A stretch of 9,150 nt of DNA from Acidimicrobiales bacterium (GTDB taxonomy: Bacteria > Actinomycetota > Acidimicrobiia > Acidimicrobiales > Aldehydirespiratoraceae). The position numbers and the translations under genes were made by a program. How positions within the stretch are numbered: the stretch's first letter is position 1; each line of letters starts with the position of its first letter. The notes beneath the pieces were generated by a model that was given only the letters and a program-made list of their open reading frames with translations, was not told where the DNA came from and did no database searches. Shown here one piece after another: positions 5,353-9,150 of the stretch. The stretch covers positions 1-9,150 of the forward strand of contig BQJV01000103.1 of NCBI GenBank assembly GCA_021604885.1, in the 5' to 3' direction.

Positions 5353-6393
5353 ATGCATCACCCACCACCCGTCACGCTCGACGAGCTCCAGGTCCTTGCC
5401 GTCGGCGAGCAACCGTTCGTGTCGATCTACGTGGACATGTCGCCGGCCCGCCGTGACAGCCTCGTCGCGCGGATCGCCGCCATCGCCGACGGCCTGCGCG
5501 AGCTGGGCGCCCCATCGGGCATCGTGGAGAAGACCACGACACCCTTCCTCGCTCCGCCGCTCGACCGTTCGGCGATGGGTCTCGTCGCGTCGAGCGACGG
5601 TCGCTTCGTCATCTCCACATCCCCCGAGCCGCTTCACCGCGACGTCGGGGCGTACGGCCGCGTCCCCCGCCTGGGGCCGATCATCGAGTGGAGCCAGCAG
5701 ATGCTCACCCACGCCGTGGTTCGCGAAGACGCACATGGGCGAGCGGACATCGTGGTGTTCGGCGCGGACGGCTCGACGACGGCCCGCGCGGGGATGTCGC
5801 TCCGTGACGACTCGGCGGATGTCGGTGAACTCCTCGTGAGACATCAGCCCCACGCCGTGTTCGTGGCCGGAGGCGACCAGGAACGAGTCAAGGCTCGACT
5901 GCTGGATCTCGTGCTGGCGCAGCGGCTCCCGCCGAGCTGCCATGTCGAAGGGTTGGCGGACGAGGGCGACGACGCGCTCGCCGACGCCGTGGTTCGTCAC
6001 ACGGCGAGCGTCGTCGCCGAGCGAAAGGTCCGACTCCTCGCGGAGTTCCGCTTCGAGACATCACACGGCCGCGCGGTCGGCGGTGTGGACGATGTCGTCG
6101 CCGCAGCGAACGCGGCCTCCATCGCGACCCTGCTCGCCAACACGGACCCCGATGACCACCGACGCGCCGCGATACGCGACGACGCGTCGATCGTTCCCGT
6201 CGACAACGCCGAGCCGGGTGTCGAGATCGCCGACAGCGAGGTGCGGCTGGTGGACGCCCTCATCCACTCCACACTTGCCAAGGGCGGAGCTCCGGTGATC
6301 ATGCCGAGGACCGGGGAGAAGGGTCCGGCCGACGATCTCGGAGCGATGCTCCGTCCGCGAGACGCACAAGGACTCATCAACCGGGACACCTGA
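5353..6393 (+). CDS. baeRF-type (bacterial/archaeal eRF1-like, Rv2629-like) protein
   Basis: A 346-residue protein resembling the Rv2629-like baeRF family: bacterial relatives of eukaryotic peptide release factor eRF1 and of the Vms1/VLRF1 group. Matching features are the N-terminal PFVSIYVDMSPARR segment (21-34), ADIVVFGADG (131-140), the VFVAGGDQERVKARLLDLV block (169-187), and the C-terminal part VRLVDALIHSTLAKGG (297-312) ending in GPADDLGAMLRP (324-335), which mirrors the DGVGALLR-type end of Rv2629. No GGQ peptidyl-hydrolysis motif is present; GGDQ at 173-176 is not in a clear equivalent position, so classical termination activity is not implied. A ribosome-associated role is inferred from the family. 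It sits 14 nt behind the universal stress protein gene, suggesting co-expression under stress. Rv2629 itself belongs to the dormancy (DosR) regulon of Mycobacterium tuberculosis. No transmembrane segment is seen. I am fairly sure of the family and unsure of function. Confidence 0.75.
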   Translation: MHHPPPVTLDELQVLAVGEQPFVSIYVDMSPARRDSLVARIAAIADGLRELGAPSGIVEKTTTPFLAPPLDRSAMGLVASSDGRFVISTSPEPLHRDVGAYGRVPRLGPIIEWSQQMLTHAVVREDAHGRADIVVFGADGSTTARAGMSLRDDSADVGELLVRHQPHAVFVAGGDQERVKARLLDLVLAQRLPPSCHVEGLADEGDDALADAVVRHTASVVAERKVRLLAEFRFETSHGRAVGGVDDVVAAANAASIATLLANTDPDDHRRAAIRDDASIVPVDNAEPGVEIADSEVRLVDALIHSTLAKGGAPVIMPRTGEKGPADDLGAMLRPRDAQGLINRDT

Positions 6394-6412
6394 TCCTCCA
6401 GGCTCGTAGTGT
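6383..6412 (+). promoter_or_regulatory. Candidate promoter for the choline sulfatase gene, leaderless
   Basis: GGGACA (6383-6388, four of six bases matching TTGACA) and TAGTGT (6407-6412, TANNNT) are 18 bp apart. The -10 element ends 6 nt before the ATG at 6419, which puts the transcription start on the start codon itself. No ribosome binding site precedes this ATG, consistent with a leaderless message. Confidence 0.45.
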
Positions 6413-6418
6413 CGGGCC

Positions 6419-7948
6419 ATGTCCCGTCCCAACATCCTGCTGGTGATGGCGGACCAGTTGGCGCCCCACTTCACGTCGACCTACGGCCATCCCGTCGTGT
6501 CGACCCCTCACCTGGACGCCCTCGCGGCGCGGGGCACCCGTTTCGACGCGATGTACTGCCACTCACCGCTGTGTGCACCCGCTCGATTCACGATGCTGGC
6601 GGGGCGATCGGTCAGCGCCATCGGTGCATGGGACAACGCGGCGGAGTTCCCGGCTTCGGCGCCGACCATCGCGCACCATCTCCAGGCGGCCGGGCATCGC
6701 ACGATCCTCACCGGCAAGATGCACTTCGTCGGGCCCGACCAGATGCACGGCTTCGAGGAGCGGCTGACCACCGACATCTACCCCGCCGACTTCGCGTGGA
6801 CCCCCGATTGGGATGCGCCCCGCGAACGATTCGACAAGTGGTTCCACAACATGGATCCGCTACGCGAGGCCGGGCCCGCCGTCACCACCCATCAGATCGA
6901 CTACGACGAGGAGGTCGGCTACACGGCTCGCCGCAAGCTCCACGATCTGGCTCGTGACGGCGACGAGCGTCCCTTCCTCCTCGTCGCGTCGTTCATCAAT
7001 CCCCACGACCCCTACGTGGCCCGGCCGGAGTGGTGGGACCGCTACGACGATGACGCCATCGACCTCCCGGACCCTGTCGACGAGTCGGCGCTGGACGCCC
7101 ACAGCCTCCGCGTCCGGGCCGGCATCCAAGCGGACACGGTCGGCTTCACCGAGGGCCAGACCCGAGCGGCGCGCCGCGGGTACTACGCGAACACCAGTTA
7201 TGTCGACGACTGGCTCGGCCGGCTCGTGGCGACGCTCGAGGAGACCGGACTCGCCGACGACACGGTGGTCATGGTCACCGCCGACCACGGCGACCATCTC
7301 GGCGACCGTGGCCTCTGGTACAAGATGACGTTCTACGAACGCTCCCTGCGGGTGCCCCTCGTGATGGCCGGCCCCGGCGTGGCGAACCGCACGGTGCCCA
7401 ATGTTGCCTCACACCTCGACATCCTCCCGACGGTGCTCGATGCGGCGACCGACGGCGGTCCCTGGCGTGAGCAGGCACACGATCTCGAGGGCCGGAGCCT
7501 GTGGCCGCTCGCATCGGGCGATGACGACGAGATCTCGGAAGCGACCGCGGAGTACGCCGCGGAGATGACCTCGCATCCCATGTTCATGATCCGTCGCGAC
7601 AATCTGAAGTACATCCACTGCGACACCGACCCGCCGCTGCTCTACGACCTGGACGTCGATCCGCTCGAACGCACCAACCTGGCCGCCCACGAGGACCACA
7701 GCCACGCTGCCGCCGCGTTCGCTGAGGAGGTTGCGGCCCGCTGGGACAGCGACGCGATCCGCGAACGGGTGCTCGCGTCGCAACGGGCACGCCACACGGT
7801 TCATCGGGCGATGGACCACACAGCGGGCCTGCACTCGTGGGACCACCTACCCGCGAACGATGTCGCCAACCACTACGTCCGCAACCATCAGGACGTCGTC
7901 GAGGCCTCGTTGAGGAGTCGCCTCGAGGTCAGCCGGAAGCGCCCGTGA
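6419..7948 (+). CDS. betC: Choline-sulfatase (type I arylsulfatase superfamily)
   Basis: A 509-residue, full-length enzyme with no signal peptide, so it should act in the cytoplasm. It hydrolyses choline-O-sulfate to choline and sulfate, feeding glycine betaine synthesis or carbon and sulfur supply. The sulfatase core is clear: NILLVMADQ with metal ligands D12 and Q13, the formylglycine motif CAPAR (52-56; C52 is converted by a formylglycine-generating enzyme encoded elsewhere), GKMH (99-102), HDP (196-198), and the metal-binding ADHGDHLGD (288-296). The choline-sulfatase branch is indicated by SPLCAPAR, GAWDNAAEFP, GKMHFVGPDQMHGFEERLTT, the Trp-rich ADFAWTPDW (123-131), WFHNM (141-145), and the C-terminal tail around W474 with NHYVRNHQD (484-492). 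The usual motif in this branch is CAPSR or CSPSR; the fourth residue is Ala here, which still fits CxPxR. No betI, betA, betB or transporter gene is in the window, so this copy stands apart from a bet operon. It is possible that the true substrate is another small alkyl sulfate. Confidence 0.88.
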   Translation: MSRPNILLVMADQLAPHFTSTYGHPVVSTPHLDALAARGTRFDAMYCHSPLCAPARFTMLAGRSVSAIGAWDNAAEFPASAPTIAHHLQAAGHRTILTGKMHFVGPDQMHGFEERLTTDIYPADFAWTPDWDAPRERFDKWFHNMDPLREAGPAVTTHQIDYDEEVGYTARRKLHDLARDGDERPFLLVASFINPHDPYVARPEWWDRYDDDAIDLPDPVDESALDAHSLRVRAGIQADTVGFTEGQTRAARRGYYANTSYVDDWLGRLVATLEETGLADDTVVMVTADHGDHLGDRGLWYKMTFYERSLRVPLVMAGPGVANRTVPNVASHLDILPTVLDAATDGGPWREQAHDLEGRSLWPLASGDDDEISEATAEYAAEMTSHPMFMIRRDNLKYIHCDTDPPLLYDLDVDPLERTNLAAHEDHSHAAAAFAEEVAARWDSDAIRERVLASQRARHTVHRAMDHTAGLHSWDHLPANDVANHYVRNHQDVVEASLRSRLEVSRKRP

Positions 7949-7967
7949 TCCTTGCCGCTCCGGGTTG
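7949..7967. other. Short convergent gap
   Basis: Nineteen bases separate the stop codons of the choline sulfatase gene and the 93-residue pilus-locus gene. I see no hairpin or U-tract, so termination for both must lie inside coding sequence or be factor-dependent. Confidence 0.5.
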
Positions 7968-8249
7968 TCAGGGCGCGGTGTCGTCGAACTCGTCCGTCTC
8001 CGACGCGAACCCGAGATCCACCTGCAGGAAGGGGTCCCGTGGCTCGGTCGGCGGCTCCCAGGCGTCGATGACGATCCGTTCGGCGCCGCCGTCGTCGACA
8101 AAGTCGAACGTGTCGAAGTAGTCGTCCGGCTCGCCGTCGTCCGCAGGGCTCACGAACGATCGGCCGACGGTCGCCGCCGCCAGCACGAGCGTCATGGCGA
8201 GCACGGCGAGCAGCTTGCGGGAGGGCGCGGCAGTGCCAGTGGCGGGCAT
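7968..8249 (-). CDS. Short membrane-anchored RDPF protein in the pilP position of the pilus operon
   Basis: A 93-residue protein: basic N-terminus (SRK, 10-12), one hydrophobic anchor at about 13-28, then an acidic extracytoplasmic part (many Asp/Glu at 37-55 and 83-90). In the middle is a proline-rich TEPRDPFLQV segment (68-77). PilP, the lipoprotein that joins PilN/PilO to the secretin, and GspC-type proteins have a similar R-D/N-P-F motif, and this gene lies exactly after pilO. However, PilP is about twice as long, with a beta domain after this motif that is missing here, and no lipobox Cys is present. I therefore describe it as PilP-like in position and motif only. Its ATG overlaps the pilO stop (TGATG), and GAGGAGG lies 4 nt upstream within pilO, so the start is well supported and translation is coupled. 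It ends the operon in this direction. Confidence 0.7.
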   Translation of the reverse strand: MPATGTAAPSRKLLAVLAMTLVLAAATVGRSFVSPADDGEPDDYFDTFDFVDDGGAERIVIDAWEPPTEPRDPFLQVDLGFASETDEFDDTAP

Positions 8250-8878
8250 CAGGCCTCCTCGTCGATCGGCTCGTCGATCGGCTCGTCGAGGAACTCATCG
8301 TCGAAGCCGAGGTCGGGGACGCCCACCAGACTCTCGGTCGTGAAGATTCGCACTTCGACGTCGAGGATCACCATCGTCGAGTCGGACTCGTCGGCCCGCA
8401 TCTCGACACCGTCGACGAGCACGTGTCGGTCGGCGTCGACCAGCGCGTCGATGAACGACATGAGGTCCAGATAGCCGCCGGTCGCTCCGATGCTGATCAG
8501 GATCGACGAGGTGCCCGAAGGGAGCGGGGTCTCACTGTCCGGATCGGTGTCCGAGGACACCGCGAGCGGCGCGACCTGGTCCAGCACCACGCCGGAGTCG
8601 CTTGCCGCCGCGTGGGCGAACCGAACGAATGCGCCGACCTCACGCCCGGCCGGCACCGCCCTCTCGGCGGCTTGGATGTCCGCTTCGAGGGCATCGAGTT
8701 CGGCGTCGAGCGCTCGAGCGTCGGCCAACTCGGCCGCGAGCAGCGCGAACTCCGCCTGGGCGTCGGCCTCCGCGTCCTGCGCGGCCGCGGACTGTGACGG
8801 AACCCAACCGATCGCGAACCACGCGGCAATGGCCACGGCTGTCGGCGCGAGAACCTGGGCGATGGAGCGAGGAGTCAT
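8249..8878 (-). CDS. pilO: PilO-like type IV pilus inner-membrane alignment protein
   Basis: A 209-residue bitopic membrane protein with the PilO/GspM-like layout: short cytoplasmic N-terminus, one membrane helix (about 8-25), an Ala/Glu/Leu/Asp-rich coiled coil (about 34-75, with a LLAAELADARALDAELDALEAD heptad pattern split over 46-67), and a ferredoxin-like domain (about 80-182) including VGAFVRFAHAAASDSGV, the ILISIGATGGYLDLMSFIDALVDADR region (126-151) and a closing DVEVRIF strand. PilO pairs with PilN in the periplasm or cell envelope to link the cytoplasmic PilM ring to the outer parts of the pilus machine. The start at 8878 overlaps the pilN stop as ATGA and has GGAGG 7 nt upstream; a longer frame to 9037 runs over pilN and is Arg-rich noise. 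The C-terminus is an unusual acidic tail (DEFLDEPIDEPIDEEA, 194-209) encoded partly by a 12-bp tandem repeat. Confidence 0.82.
   Translation of the reverse strand: MTPRSIAQVLAPTAVAIAAWFAIGWVPSQSAAAQDAEADAQAEFALLAAELADARALDAELDALEADIQAAERAVPAGREVGAFVRFAHAAASDSGVVLDQVAPLAVSSDTDPDSETPLPSGTSSILISIGATGGYLDLMSFIDALVDADRHVLVDGVEMRADESDSTMVILDVEVRIFTTESLVGVPDLGFDDEFLDEPIDEPIDEEA
8261..8284. repeat. 12-bp tandem duplication in the 3' end of pilO
   Basis: GTCGATCGGCTC occurs twice in direct succession (8261-8272, 8273-8284) and is followed by a partial third copy (GTCGA, 8285-8289). On the coding (minus) strand it gives the repeated residues of the EPIDEPID tail. In-frame unit length means copy-number change would lengthen or shorten the tail by four residues. 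Confidence 0.8.
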
Positions 8879-9150
8879 CCGTCGACCTCCGGGTCGTCGG
8901 GCACCGTCGGGGCGACGAGCACGGCGTCGACGGTGAACACTGCGCCGACGCGTTCCGTCGCGTCGAACGGTCCGATGGCGGACTGGGCGAGCCAGATGCC
9001 GTCGAGCACCGGAACCGTCTCCGCCGCCTCGAGCCAACGTCCGACACCGTCGAGATCCGGCGCGACGCCGGTGAGGGTCAACATCGCGAGCGGCGAGGGT
9101 CCGTCGTAGCCGGTGGACGTCTCACCCACTGCGGCCCGCTGGACCCGGGC
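8875..9150 (-). CDS. pilN: PilN-like type IV pilus assembly protein, C-terminal part (5' end outside window)
   Basis: The frame is open to the right edge of the window and gives about 91 C-terminal residues; the GTG at 9129 is internal. The visible part has the pattern of the PilN C-terminal domain: a strand with Leu-Thr-Leu-Thr-Gly (LTLTGVAPDLDGVGRWLEA), a helix, the VPVLDGIWLAQS strand region, and a last strand VGAVFTVDAVLVAP. PilN is a bitopic inner-membrane protein whose short N-terminal tail binds PilM and whose envelope domain pairs with PilO. Its membrane helix and PilM-binding motif are outside the window. Its stop overlaps the pilO start by four bases (ATGA). The call leans on the following pilO-like gene; the fragment alone would be hard to assign. 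Confidence 0.68.
   Translation of the reverse strand, partial: ARVQRAAVGETSTGYDGPSPLAMLTLTGVAPDLDGVGRWLEAAETVPVLDGIWLAQSAIGPFDATERVGAVFTVDAVLVAPTVPDDPEVDG

Noticed and set aside
5525..5527. GGQ-like release-factor catalytic motif in the eRF1-like protein
   Set aside because: No GGQ tripeptide occurs anywhere in the protein. The nearest resemblance is GGDQ at residues 173-176, which I cannot place in the catalytic loop, so peptidyl-tRNA hydrolysis is not claimed.
8879..9037. 53-residue N-terminal extension of PilO
   Set aside because: It overlaps the pilN frame, is Arg-rich noise, and would put the membrane helix in the middle. The ATGA overlap with GGAGG upstream at 8878 is the natural start.
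9127..9129. GTG as a true start of the last minus-strand gene
   Set aside because: The frame is open to the window edge, and an 84-residue product would lack the PilN membrane helix, so this is most likely an internal codon.
1..9150. CRISPR array, tRNA, rRNA, insertion sequence, prophage or integron parts
   Set aside because: I found no regularly spaced repeats, no tRNA-like cloverleaf, and no transposase or integrase coding sequence. The only repeats seen are the 12-bp tandem unit and the hairpins near 2400-2471.

Overview
This window of about 9 kb is high in GC, with strong G/C preference at third codon positions, short intergenic gaps and coding on both strands. The gene set is typical of a free-living, high-GC actinobacterium: a FadD-type ligase, a TauD-type dioxygenase, an Rv2629-like eRF1-family protein beside a universal stress protein, a choline sulfatase, and a PilN/PilO type IV pilus operon. 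The pilus genes together with the general style make me favour the Acidimicrobiia (Ilumatobacter-like), but that is inference. I see no rRNA, tRNA, CRISPR array, insertion sequence, integrase or phage gene, and no gene-free stretch longer than 300 bases.

Left region (1-1943, + strand): the 3' end of a TauD/TfdA-family Fe(II)/2-oxoglutarate dioxygenase, followed 25 bp later by a complete class I adenylate-forming enzyme (acyl-CoA synthetase type). Together they look like the tail of a small-molecule catabolic operon. The ligase stop codon abuts, inside a TGATCA palindrome, the stop codon of a convergent DUF1330 gene.

Left-centre region (4739 down to 1944, - strand): an unrecognised 439-residue protein with clustered Cys and His residues, a DUF808/YedI-type membrane protein starting 6 nt after it, a nested hairpin that begins inside the last codons of the membrane-protein gene, a short perfect palindrome, and the DUF1330 gene with its own strong ribosome binding site and candidate promoter.

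Centre (4740-6393): a 149-bp divergent intergenic region, then a single-domain universal stress protein with a degenerate nucleotide-binding loop. It is closely followed by a baeRF-type (bacterial/archaeal eRF1-like, Rv2629-like) protein. This pair suggests a stress, dormancy or translation-related role. A complete choline sulfatase (6419-7948) follows with a probable leaderless start.

Right edge (- strand, 9150 down to 7968): the 3' end of a pilN-like gene, a pilO-like gene and a 93-residue membrane-anchored protein carrying an RDPF motif in the position usually held by pilP. They are joined by ATGA and TGATG stop/start overlaps, so this is one translationally coupled type IV pilus alignment-complex operon running into the window from the right.
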